From Clostridiaceae bacterium (GTDB lineage: Bacteria; Bacillota; Clostridia; Lachnospirales; Lachnospiraceae), in NCBI GenBank assembly GCA_018378255.1, contig JAGZXV010000001.1, forward strand, positions 65,252 through 129,251: DNA of 64,000 bases. The letters run 5' to 3'. The notes below the pieces were generated by a model. That model saw only the letters and a list, made by a program, of their open reading frames with translations. It was not told where the DNA came from and ran no database searches. The position numbers were made by a program, and so were the translations under genes. This document shows positions 1 through 7,435 of this stretch, piece by piece; position 1 is the first letter of the stretch; every line of letters begins with the position of its first letter.

Positions 1-1
1 C

Positions 2-550
2 GCGTTAAAAGCGGCGGCTCTTGCAAAGAAGACCAATACTCCAATCGTATTTGACATTGATTACCGGCCTTATAACTGGAAGAGCGAGGATGAAATTGCA
101 ATTTATTATTCATCTGTAGCCAAGGATGCGGATATTATTATGGGGTCCAGGGAGGAATATGATCTGACGGAGAGATTTTTAGGTCTGGACGGTGCGGACC
201 GGACTTCGGCTGATTACTGGACGCAGAAGCAGAATGCAAAAATTGTGGTGATTAAACATGGAAAAGAAGGTTCCACTGCGTATACACGTGATGGAAAGAG
301 CTATTCAATTAAACCATTCCCGGTTAAAGCATTAAAATCCTTCGGCGGCGGGGACGGATATGCTGCAAGTTTCCTGTATGGCGTGCTGGAAGGCATGGAT
401 ATTATGGATGCGCTTGAAATGGGCAGCGCTGAGGCGGCTATGCTGGTGGCCAGCCACGGATGCTCCGCTGATATGCCTGATGTGGCGCAGGTGAAGGAAT
501 TTATACGGAAAGAGAAAGAGGAGTATGGGGAGATGGTAGCCAGGGCGTAA
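2..550 (+). CDS. iolC: PfkB-family sugar kinase, IolC-like (5' end missing)
   Basis: C-terminal part of a ribokinase/PfkB-family kinase, most like 5-dehydro-2-deoxygluconokinase, which phosphorylates an intermediate of myo-inositol breakdown. The frame is open from the window edge, so the start lies upstream; about 182 residues are visible. The first visible part contains DIDYRPYNW, a stretch characteristic of IolC-type members, and around visible residue 117 lies FGGGDGY, the family GxGD signature with the catalytic Asp (usually GAGD; here the Ala is Gly). No other inositol gene is visible downstream, so the pathway assignment rests on this fragment alone. Another PfkB sugar kinase is the main alternative. 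Confidence 0.75.
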   Translation, partial: ALKAAALAKKTNTPIVFDIDYRPYNWKSEDEIAIYYSSVAKDADIIMGSREEYDLTERFLGLDGADRTSADYWTQKQNAKIVVIKHGKEGSTAYTRDGKSYSIKPFPVKALKSFGGGDGYAASFLYGVLEGMDIMDALEMGSAEAAMLVASHGCSADMPDVAQVKEFIRKEKEEYGEMVARA

Positions 551-573
551 TTTCTTTTTTTTTTTACATGAAG

Positions 574-603
574 CGTGAAGGCATTTTTGAAAATGCCTTC
601 ACG
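574..603. repeat. Dispersed palindromic repeat, copy 1
   Basis: A 14-bp stem (CGTGAAGGCATTTT and its complement) with a 2-nt loop, just after the iolC-like gene and a T-rich run at 551-565. The same core recurs at 632-675, 5983-6016, 50734-50769 and 50778-50811. Flanking sequence (TTTAAAGT next to the stem) is also shared between copies, so the repeat unit is longer than the hairpin. This copy could also act as a terminator for the kinase gene. Confidence 0.8.
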
Positions 604-631
604 TTTTACTTTAAAAGCCCAGGTCATTAGC

Positions 632-675
632 AGTAAAAGGTGAAGGCATTTCGCGAAATGCCTTCACCTTTTACT
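632..675. repeat. Dispersed palindromic repeat, copy 2 (perfect 44-nt palindrome)
   Basis: The two 22-nt halves are exact reverse complements and meet at CGCG. The core AAGGTGAAGGCATTT resembles the other copies but carries GGTG where they have CGTG, and the change is compensated on the opposite arm. That is what a conserved fold or an inverted-duplication origin would produce. Confidence 0.85.
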
Positions 676-758
676 TTAAAAAAATATTTCCCTCCGGTAT
701 AGATCCCCTCTTCCGCGTCAATAATCTCACTAACAGAAACAAATAGGAGATGATTAAT

Positions 759-1142
759 ATGGAAAATACCATTTACAGAGGCGACATCTATTACGCAGAC
801 TTATCCCCAACCGTAGGTTCCGAACAGGGCGGCGTCCGTCCGGTTCTTATTATACAAAATGACATGGGAAACCGCCACAGCCCCACAGTGATCGTAGCGG
901 CATTAACAAGCAAGAGCACCAAAGCCAAACTCCCCACACACGTAACCCTCCCCAAGATGGCCAGCGGCCTGCCCTGCGATTCCACCGTTCTCATGGAACA
1001 GGTTAGGACGATTGACCAAAAAAGACTTCACGGCTACATAGGACATCTGAACGATCTGTGGATGACCCGGATGGACAGGGCTCTTTGCATCAGCATGGGA
1101 ATTTTGGGGACTGACGCACAGCAGGAGCGGCGCAGGGCCTGA
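759..1142 (+). CDS. mazF: MazF/PemK-type endoribonuclease toxin (EndoA-like), no antitoxin gene beside it
   Basis: A 127-aa protein that matches the Firmicutes EndoA/MazF pattern over nearly its whole length: RGDIYYADLSP at the N-terminus, GSEQGGVRPVLIIQND, a central KAKLPTHV and EQVRTIDKKRL-like stretch. Family members cut single-stranded mRNA at short sequences. The start at 759 is preferred over the in-frame ATG at 750 because AGGAG (745-749) then sits 9 nt upstream. The usual MazE-type antitoxin is not visible: the 200 bp upstream hold only two palindromic repeats. Codon choice is unusually rich in CCC and ACC compared with neighbours. Its antitoxin may be elsewhere or lost. Confidence 0.9.
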   Translation: MENTIYRGDIYYADLSPTVGSEQGGVRPVLIIQNDMGNRHSPTVIVAALTSKSTKAKLPTHVTLPKMASGLPCDSTVLMEQVRTIDQKRLHGYIGHLNDLWMTRMDRALCISMGILGTDAQQERRRA

Positions 1143-1294
1143 ACGGATGTAAACGCAGGTTAAAACAGGTTTTAAGACACAAATACTCCTTTTTTTCATC
1201 ACAATTCCTTCATAATTACTGGCTATATTATTAAGTGTAAAGAGGTTATGAGGATTTAACAGATAGATAGATGAAAGAAAGGAGCGGAATGATT

Positions 1295-2503
1295 ATGATT
1301 AAAAATTTAGCGAAGAAAGCTGCAGGCATTACAGCGGCAGCACTTTTATTTGGTACAGTATCAGGCAGTGTGATGGCAGGATTAAATGCATGGAGCAGTT
1401 CGGTTCTGGAAGTGAAGGAGAGCCGGGCGGTTCCCCAGAAAACGGCGGCGGTCAGCGCCCGGAACACCGGAACCGGCGTTTCAGGCGGAACCATTCAGAC
1501 AATAGGAGTGACCGACGTTTCAGGTATCGTGGAACAGGCCATGCCGTCCGTGGTTGCCATTACAGATAAAATGACCGTGGAACAGATGACATTTTTCGGT
1601 CCCCAGAGTTATGAGGCTGAAAGCAGCGGTTCCGGCATTATTATCGGAGAAAATGATACAGAACTTCTGATTGCGACCAACAACCATGTGGTTGACGGCG
1701 CCCAGAACATGACAGTGACATTTGTGGATGAGACATCGGTGGAAGCAGCCATAAAAGGTACGGATGCCGCATCGGATCTGGCTGTTATAGCCGTACCGCT
1801 GGATAAAATACCTTCTGATACCATGAGCAGGATTAAAGCCGCTAATATCGGAGATTCCGACAGCTTAAAGGTTGGACAGCAGGTGGTGGCGATCGGTAAT
1901 GCGCTGGGTGAAGGCCAGTCTGCAACGGTCGGTTATGTCAGCGCTTTAGACCGCAAAGTAAAAGGCCAGGATGGAACCGAGCATACATTTATCCAGACGG
2001 ATGCAGCCATTAATCCTGGAAACAGCGGCGGCGCATTATTGGATTTAGCCGGCAACCTGATCGGTATTAATGCTGCGAAGACAGCGTCTACGGAAGTGGA
2101 AGGCATGGGATATGCGATTCCTATTTCCAAAGCAATGGAAATTCTGGATCCGTTAATGACGAAACAGACCCGGGTGAAGGTGGATGATGAGAAACGGGGC
2201 TGGCTGGGAATTGAAGGAACCAACATTGATGCCCAGGCATCACAGGCATATGATATGCCGGTTGGAATCTTTGTATATAAGATTCTGGATGACGGAGCAG
2301 CCGCTGGCTCGGATTTAAGAGAAAAAGATATTATTACGAAATTTGACGGACAGTCTGTTACCACATTGGGACAGCTGCAGAATATGCTGACTTACTATGA
2401 GAAAGGTTCTAAAGTGACATTGACCGTCCAGTCCCTGGCAGATGGAGAATACCAGGAACGGGAGGTAGAGATTACGCTGGGAGGCCAGCAGAATACCAAT
2501 TAA
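1295..2503 (+). CDS. HtrA/DegP-like membrane-anchored serine protease with PDZ domain
   Basis: A 402-aa S1C-family protease for envelope protein quality control. An N-terminal hydrophobic segment (about residues 8-25) should anchor it, with the protease outside. The triad is visible as H131 (NNHVVDGA), D161 (SDLAVI) and S244 (NPGNSGGAL). A PDZ domain fills about residues 300-395. The start at 1295 is chosen because AAAGGAG at 1278-1284 is 10 nt upstream; the longer in-frame ATG at 1271 would overlap that site. The stop codon lies one base from the stop of the convergent M23 gene. No CssRS-like regulator lies nearby. Confidence 0.92.
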   Translation: MIKNLAKKAAGITAAALLFGTVSGSVMAGLNAWSSSVLEVKESRAVPQKTAAVSARNTGTGVSGGTIQTIGVTDVSGIVEQAMPSVVAITDKMTVEQMTFFGPQSYEAESSGSGIIIGENDTELLIATNNHVVDGAQNMTVTFVDETSVEAAIKGTDAASDLAVIAVPLDKIPSDTMSRIKAANIGDSDSLKVGQQVVAIGNALGEGQSATVGYVSALDRKVKGQDGTEHTFIQTDAAINPGNSGGALLDLAGNLIGINAAKTASTEVEGMGYAIPISKAMEILDPLMTKQTRVKVDDEKRGWLGIEGTNIDAQASQAYDMPVGIFVYKILDDGAAAGSDLREKDIITKFDGQSVTTLGQLQNMLTYYEKGSKVTLTVQSLADGEYQEREVEITLGGQQNTN

Positions 2504-2504
2504 A

Positions 2505-3599
2505 TCATTGTGAATATGTTTCTATAACAGGGTCTTTCATCTCATAGACCCTGTTATATTCTTTTGTTTCCTGATTCTTAAAGGTTTCGGACCGGTTCAT
2601 GGACAGGAATTTTATCAATTCATAACAGTCGACCCAGATTTCATTGTTGCCCTCTTTTTGTGATTCATCAAAAATAAGCTGAAGGCCGAAATGCAGATGC
2701 GGTTCGTCGATATTATTGGTATTTTCCGTCCGGCTGTATCCGGTGCGGCCCAGATATCCGATCACATCACCGGCTTTTACAATACTTCCTTCTTTCAGGC
2801 TTTTATGATAGGGATAATTCTTTCTCAGATGGGCGTAATAATAGTACCTTTTTTTATCGAAGCTGCGGATACCCAGACGCCACCCGCCGTATTGGTTCCA
2901 CCCAATTGCCTCCACATAGCCTGATTCCACAGCTATAACAGGGGTTCCCACCTGCCCCATGAGATCATGTCCCAGATGCTGTCTCCTGTAGCCGTAAGAA
3001 CGGGAGGTGCCGAAATCGTCGAAATCAGTATAGGGGAAATTCTTGGCAATGGGGGAAAATGCCTTGAGCCCATATTTGGTAAGCCATACATTTTCGGATT
3101 CATTTTTTTCTTCCCCGTCAGCGGATTCGGTCAGCATAGAGGCCGGAACCTCGGAAGGAGGAACCTGAATTTCATAGAGGCCGACCATACCGCCTAAAAC
3201 TGCGCCGTAAGCTTCTTTATAATAAGAAAAATATTTCATATCCTTTGTCAATGCTTCCAGGTTTTCACCGTTTTGCAGTTTTTCTGCAAAGTCCTTCATA
3301 TCCTGGGAACGGTATTTGGAAAAGTCTCCTCCGTATTTGGCCCCAAGATAGGCCAGCATATCGATCCAGTCCAGATGAACGTCTTTTTGATAGCTGTTCA
3401 TATCCAACTGAAGGGCCATTTTCATGGCTTCTGATGTCACATCAAAATCCACCCATTTAATGTATTTCGGGGCATCGGAAGAGGTCGCTGTATTCGTATT
3501 AGTGCTGTCTGCAGGATACGGGGCAACGCGGTGCCATAACAGGGACCCGGTCAGCATAAGAAGCAGCAGACATTCTATGTAAATGATTTTCCGGCTCAT
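2505..3599 (-). CDS. M23-family peptidase, membrane anchored
   Basis: A 364-aa protein with an N-terminal membrane segment (about residues 5-22), a helical middle part and a C-terminal M23 (LytM-like) domain. Zinc-ligand signatures are visible: HLGHD (the HxxxD motif, about residue 208), YYYYAHL and HLHFGLQ (HxH). Such enzymes cut peptide cross-links of peptidoglycan or act as amidase activators. An SpoIIQ-like role is conceivable but not shown. AGAGG lies upstream of the start. It is convergent with the HtrA gene, with one base between stop codons. Confidence 0.85.
   Translation of the reverse strand: MSRKIIYIECLLLLMLTGSLLWHRVAPYPADSTNTNTATSSDAPKYIKWVDFDVTSEAMKMALQLDMNSYQKDVHLDWIDMLAYLGAKYGGDFSKYRSQDMKDFAEKLQNGENLEALTKDMKYFSYYKEAYGAVLGGMVGLYEIQVPPSEVPASMLTESADGEEKNESENVWLTKYGLKAFSPIAKNFPYTDFDDFGTSRSYGYRRQHLGHDLMGQVGTPVIAVESGYVEAIGWNQYGGWRLGIRSFDKKRYYYYAHLRKNYPYHKSLKEGSIVKAGDVIGYLGRTGYSRTENTNNIDEPHLHFGLQLIFDESQKEGNNEIWVDCYELIKFLSMNRSETFKNQETKEYNRVYEMKDPVIETYSQ
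2523..2562. terminator. Hairpin terminator shared by the htrA-like and M23 genes
   Basis: A 13-bp perfect stem (2523-2535 with 2546-2558), 10-nt loop, followed by TTCTTTT on the + strand. It lies inside the last codons of the opposite-strand M23 gene, so the terminator of one gene is coding sequence of the other. Confidence 0.75.
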
Positions 3600-3786
3600 T
3601 TTTACCTCTCTATTCTGCCGTATCCGGCAATTTTATTCGGTCTATTATAGATTCTTCTCCTACATAAAAAATATGCGGTGCGGCTTTCATTTATGCACAA
3701 AACAAGGAAGAGGTCCAATAGAAAAAAAGAAATGTTTGATAAATAACAAACAATAATAATAGTTTACAGAAAATATTGCAAATCAC

Positions 3787-3814
3787 TTGACTGAAATCAG
3801 AAAAATGATATAAT
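3787..3814 (+). promoter_or_regulatory. Probable sigma-A promoter
   Basis: TTGACT and TATAAT separated by 16 bp, about 42 bp before the next start codon. It is the clearest promoter in the 257-bp gap between the divergent M23 and unknown genes. Confidence 0.65.
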
Positions 3815-3856
3815 GATAAAAAGAGGAGAATCGAATTTTAGAAGGAGGATCGGTCT

Positions 3857-4240
3857 ATGGGAGATAGTAAAAACATACCGTTACTGTTATTGGATAGTCA
3901 GACGTTATCCTATGTTTTGGGTAATGGTGAATTTCGCTTTACCAACCTGAAGTTTGATGAAGCAAAGGCGATTATCGAGATGAACGGATTGGAGAATGTA
4001 GTCCGGTGCTATATTAACCCGGAAATTGACATGGCCCTGCGCAACTATGTGAAAGTAGAAGAAACAGCATTCCCATATCAGGAAACGCATGAAATTATGG
4101 TCGGGCAGGATGCAATCGCCATTAAGTTCTATGTAACTGCTTCCGGGACACAACCTATCATCCTTGGTGACGAAGGACAGCAGGCTAAGAAAATCCGCAA
4201 TGTTTACGTATACTGCCAGCATGTAATCCGGTTAAAATAA
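3857..4240 (+). CDS. Uncharacterised 127-aa protein
   Basis: I do not recognise this family. The protein has no signal peptide or membrane segment and a mixed alpha/beta composition. GGAGG at 3843-3847 lies 9 nt before the ATG, a promoter is visible upstream and a terminator downstream, so it appears to be a monocistronic, expressed gene. Its C-terminus (RNVYVYCQHVIRLK) is beta-strand-like. No catalytic motif is evident. Confidence 0.75.
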   Translation: MGDSKNIPLLLLDSQTLSYVLGNGEFRFTNLKFDEAKAIIEMNGLENVVRCYINPEIDMALRNYVKVEETAFPYQETHEIMVGQDAIAIKFYVTASGTQPIILGDEGQQAKKIRNVYVYCQHVIRLK

Positions 4241-4335
4241 GCCTGGATCTCTGAACGAATCAGAGTTTAAGGTGATTTGGGCGGTCAGCCCCATTTGAGC
4301 CCAGTGCCGGTTTGAAAGGTAAATGAGCAAGTGAA

Positions 4336-4386
4336 GATTCGGGAGATCGACATGAAAAGCATTGTGGATTTCTCGGATCTTTTTTG
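4336..4386 (+). terminator. Rho-independent terminator
   Basis: A 13-bp stem with some G-U pairs (4336-4348 with 4367-4379) followed by six T. It ends the transcript of the unknown 127-aa protein and separates it from the alcohol dehydrogenase gene. Confidence 0.65.
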
Positions 4387-4437
4387 ATATAATAGGTTTA
4401 ATTTCTTTAAAATTATATAGGGATTGAGGAGGTTACG

Positions 4438-5616
4438 ATGAGAAATTTTGAGTTTTGTACTCCTACCAGAGTAGTATTTGGCAAGGATACGCAGAAGAAG
4501 GCAGGAAAATTAATCAAAGACTACGGATTTAAAAAGGTTTTAATCCATTACGGCGGCGGAAGTGTGATACGTTCCGGTTTACTGGACCAGGTGACGGATT
4601 CTTTGAAGGAATCGGGAATTGAATATGTGATGCTGGGCGGAGTTCAGCCCAATCCCACTCTTTCTCTGGCTAAAGAAGGCATTAAACTCTGCCTGGCAGA
4701 AGGCGTTGATTTTATCTTAGCTGTAGGCGGCGGAAGCGTAATCGATTCTGCAAAATGTATTGCAGACGGTGTGGCAAACCCGGATACCGATGTATGGAGA
4801 TTTTTCACAGGGGAAGAAAGGCTGAGAAAATCTCTTCCTCAGGGCAATGTGCTGACACTGTCGGCTTCTGGCAGTGAGATGAGCAACTCCTGTGTAATCA
4901 CCAATGAGGACGGAGGACTGAAACGTGGGCTCAGCTCCCAGCTTCACCGCCCGTTGTTTGCAATCTGTAATCCGGAGCTTACCTATACGGTGAGCAAATA
5001 CCAGACCGGCTGCGGCAGCGTTGATATCATGATGCATACCCTGGAACGCTATCTGGGCGCGGATCAGAATACCCCTCTGACAGACCGGATTGCGGAAGGA
5101 TTGTTAAAGACAGTTGCGGAAGCGGGTAAAATCGCGGATCAGGAACCGGACAACTATGAAGCCCGCGCCACTCTTATGTGGGCAGGCAGCCTTTCCCACA
5201 ACAACCTGACAAGCGCCGGCCGTGACTTCTACATGCAGGTACATCAGATGGAGCATGAGCTGTCCGGTATGTATCCGCAGATATCCCACGGAGCCGGGCT
5301 GTCCGCATTATTCTGCACCTGGGCCAGATATGTATGCCCTTATAATGTGAACCGGTTTGCACAGCTTGCTGTCCGTGTATGGGGAATTGATATGAACTTC
5401 GAAGATCCGATGAAGACCGCTTTGGCCGGTATCGATGCATTTGAGAACTTCTTTAAGAGCATAGGAATGCCGGTCACAATCGGAGAGCTGGGAGTGGAAG
5501 AAGACAAGCTGGAAGAGCTGGCGGAAAAATGTACATTCTTCGGCAAGAGGACTTTGCCGGGAATTAAGGAATTCGGAAAAGAAGAAATTCTGGAAGTCTA
5601 CAGACGGGCTATGTAA
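4438..5616 (+). CDS. Iron-containing alcohol dehydrogenase (butanol dehydrogenase / YqhD type)
   Basis: A 392-aa cytoplasmic NAD(P)H-dependent reductase that interconverts aldehydes or ketones and alcohols. The N-terminal half carries the dinucleotide site GGGSVIDSAK (about residues 98-107). The four metal ligands are visible: D196 and H200 in DIMMHTLERY, H269 in HQMEH, and H284 in QISHGAGL; the spacing matches YqhD/BdhA. GAGG precedes the ATG. It is a single-gene unit. The physiological substrate cannot be read from the sequence; butanol, 1,3-propanediol and general aldehyde detoxification are all possible. Confidence 0.92.
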   Translation: MRNFEFCTPTRVVFGKDTQKKAGKLIKDYGFKKVLIHYGGGSVIRSGLLDQVTDSLKESGIEYVMLGGVQPNPTLSLAKEGIKLCLAEGVDFILAVGGGSVIDSAKCIADGVANPDTDVWRFFTGEERLRKSLPQGNVLTLSASGSEMSNSCVITNEDGGLKRGLSSQLHRPLFAICNPELTYTVSKYQTGCGSVDIMMHTLERYLGADQNTPLTDRIAEGLLKTVAEAGKIADQEPDNYEARATLMWAGSLSHNNLTSAGRDFYMQVHQMEHELSGMYPQISHGAGLSALFCTWARYVCPYNVNRFAQLAVRVWGIDMNFEDPMKTALAGIDAFENFFKSIGMPVTIGELGVEEDKLEELAEKCTFFGKRTLPGIKEFGKEEILEVYRRAM

Positions 5617-5657
5617 AATAAAGGGGAATCTTTATTTGAGTTATTGGTGGGAGTAAC

Positions 5658-5843
5658 GCCTGTAAGAAGGGAAACCTGGGGCAAAGGGCAAGGCCAGGCG
5701 GCCAAAGGGGCGGACCAAAGGTGACGGGGATCTGATTTCGACCGTTAAGTGGAACGGTCTCCATAGGATCCCCGTCACCTTTGAACTGTACCCCTTTGGC
5801 CGCCTGGCCTTGCCCTTTGCCCCAGGTTCCCCTTCTTACAGGC
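5658..5843. repeat. Giant inverted repeat 1 (arms about 75 bp)
   Basis: The left arm 5658-5732 and right arm 5767-5843 are near-perfect reverse complements, with one mismatch near the outer end and one small internal bulge (about 5710-5716). The 34-nt loop contains a second small hairpin, GACCGTT / AACGGTC (5740-5746 with 5753-5759). It is too long and lacks the T-run for a simple terminator. It shares a 29-nt module (5727-5755) with inverted repeat 2. Confidence 0.9.
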
Positions 5844-5982
5844 TGTGTATTGGCTGCATTAAGGATAAAAAAGATTTTGGAAAAGGGAAAAAAGAAAATA
5901 TAGTTTGATTGATGGGATATTGGACTTTTATGCGGAACATGACATGGAGATTTGATGTAAATGACGTGGGGATTGACATTAA

Positions 5983-6016
5983 AACGTGAAGGCTTTTTCG
6001 AAAATGCCTTCACGTT
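5983..6016. repeat. Dispersed palindromic repeat, copy 3
   Basis: AACGTGAAGGC followed by T-rich sequence and its complement, with one mismatch in the stem. Preceding bases 5961-5980 match those beside copy 1 (ATGAC-TGGG), and a partial extra copy of that flank lies at 5939-5958. It sits between the two giant inverted repeats. Confidence 0.8.
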
Positions 6017-6080
6017 CGATGTTAAATTTATTTACAATTCTCAAAATTGTTTTTTGATCCCTTGCTCCAGAGAAAACCAG

Positions 6081-6398
6081 CAGGGAAGCGGGGAGGGCGG
6101 AGAAGCAGGGCGGGAACCTGAACGGAGGAATCAAACGATACAGGGGGCGTGTGGAAACCGTTTAGTGGAACTTAGGCTTCCAGCATGAAAAAAGGCGGGC
6201 AGAAACTGAAAACCGAATCAGTTTCTGAGATGCCCCTGAGCGGTAAAGTCATGAGGAGTTTACCGTGAATGGGCATCGCACCGCCTTTTTTCATGCTGGG
6301 AGCCTTAGTTCCACTTAACGGTTGGAACCAGATCCCTGTATCGTTTGGTTCCTCCGTTCAGGTTCCCGCCCTGCTTCTCCGCCCTCCCCGCTTCCCTG
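6081..6398. repeat. Giant inverted repeat 2 (118-bp arms, branched inner part)
   Basis: Arms 6081-6198 and 6281-6398 align without gaps; by hand I count 107 of 118 positions complementary, including an unbroken outer run of 49 bp. The 82-nt interior folds further: stem AGAAACTGA / TCAGTTTCT, then GATGCCC / GGGCATC closing a hairpin CGGTAAA / TTTACCG. The predicted shape is a long stem topped by a branched head. No open frame with a ribosome-binding site lies inside and no reverse transcriptase or transposase lies nearby. Confidence 0.9.
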
Positions 6399-6438
6399 CG
6401 TAACTCCTGCGTAACGTTCTCATTTAACTCTCAATTTT

Positions 6439-7245
6439 TTATATTAATTCAATAATTTCCCCATCATCAGGAACAAATAATTTCCCTTCATAAAACGCCC
6501 GCCCTTCATTAAGATAGCGCTCTTTTCTATTCTCAATCGTCTTATCTTCCGTATGCCACAGCACCAGATTCTGGATTCCCATTTCACCGGCCAGCTGGCA
6601 GGCGTCTTTTACTGTGCTGTGATGTTTTTCGTATGGATTGAACCGTTCCCTGTCTTCATATAAGCAGAACGCCTCGTGCAGCAGCCAATTGCTGCCGGAA
6701 ACATGGGGCTCGCATTTGGGATTGTAGGGTTCATCGCCGGCGCAGGTCAGCTTCCGGCCGTTTTTTAACGTGGTGGTAAAGCCGTACTGCTTCGCTTTTG
6801 TAGAGTGAATATCGAAGAAAGTCACGTCATAATCCAGGATTTTGCGGGTTTCTCCATCGTGGACGGGGATCAGGTGAATTCTGTCACCGATCATTTTATA
6901 GAATTTTCCCTGGACTGTGAGCCTGCATAAGGTATCGATGGTTGAAGTCAGGTCTTCGTGGCAGTAGATGTTGAGATCGCCCTCGTAAATTCCGTTTTTC
7001 ATCCGGGTGGCAATCATTCGGATCATCCAGATGATGCCCAGAATGTGATCGGTATGTTCATGAGTGATGAAGATATGGTGTATCTGTTCCATTTTAATGC
7101 CCATGTCTTCCAGAATACGCAGGATTCCGTTGCCGCCTCCTGCGTCAACCATAAAAAACTGTTCATCGTCTTTCAACGCAAAACAGGTATTGTAGCAGCG
7201 GGTAACGGTGGCGTTGCCGGTTCCTAACACATATAATTGTTCCAT
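6439..7245 (-). CDS. Metallo-beta-lactamase-fold hydrolase, RNase Z-like
   Basis: A 268-aa cytoplasmic MBL-fold protein. The zinc motif THEHTDH is at residues 61-67, and DAGGGNG precedes it as in RNase Z/ElaC-type proteins. Later ligands are plausible in CAGDEPYN, LLHEAF and LWHTED. The start at 7245 is chosen because AGGAG lies about 10 nt upstream; a 20-residue longer frame starting at 7305 has no such site and a non-conserved N-terminus. tRNA 3'-processing or another phosphodiesterase role is possible, but the family is broad. Its 3' end abuts the inverted-repeat block. Confidence 0.85.
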   Translation of the reverse strand: MEQLYVLGTGNATVTRCYNTCFALKDDEQFFMVDAGGGNGILRILEDMGIKMEQIHHIFITHEHTDHILGIIWMIRMIATRMKNGIYEGDLNIYCHEDLTSTIDTLCRLTVQGKFYKMIGDRIHLIPVHDGETRKILDYDVTFFDIHSTKAKQYGFTTTLKNGRKLTCAGDEPYNPKCEPHVSGSNWLLHEAFCLYEDRERFNPYEKHHSTVKDACQLAGEMGIQNLVLWHTEDKTIENRKERYLNEGRAFYEGKLFVPDDGEIIELI

Positions 7246-7435
7246 GTCCTTATTTCTCCTTTCAATCCCTTTTGGGGAGCTTGTACCCTCGTAAAAACTT
7301 TCCATTTAACCGATTCTATGGTACTATAAACTTATTATAAATGCAACTGCTCTTGAATTTCCGCCCGATTTCCATTGCCCCAGGGCTCTTAAAAGACGGG
7401 CGGAAGGCTGAGAACTGCTGTGAGGGGAGGTACGC

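Larger units (their letters stand above)
5617..6438. other. 820-bp gene-free block with two giant hairpins and one dispersed palindrome
   Basis: No convincing coding sequence is present: the open frames here are read-throughs of the inverted repeats and lack ribosome-binding sites. The block holds inverted repeat 1 (5658-5843), palindrome copy 3 (5983-6016) and inverted repeat 2 (6081-6398). The two flanking genes converge on it. Confidence 0.85.

Noticed and set aside
301..627. Minus-strand open frame over iolC 3' end
   Set aside because: It is a shadow of the kinase gene read into palindrome copy 1, without a ribosome-binding site. Similar peptides at 5961 and 50808 come from the same repeat.
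5609..6013. Minus-strand open frame in the inverted-repeat block
   Set aside because: It is made of inverted repeat 1 and palindrome copy 3; composition is not protein-like and no start signal is seen.
5658..6398. Retron or group II intron RNA
   Set aside because: The long stems suggested it, but no reverse transcriptase is encoded anywhere in the window and intron domain V-like features are absent.
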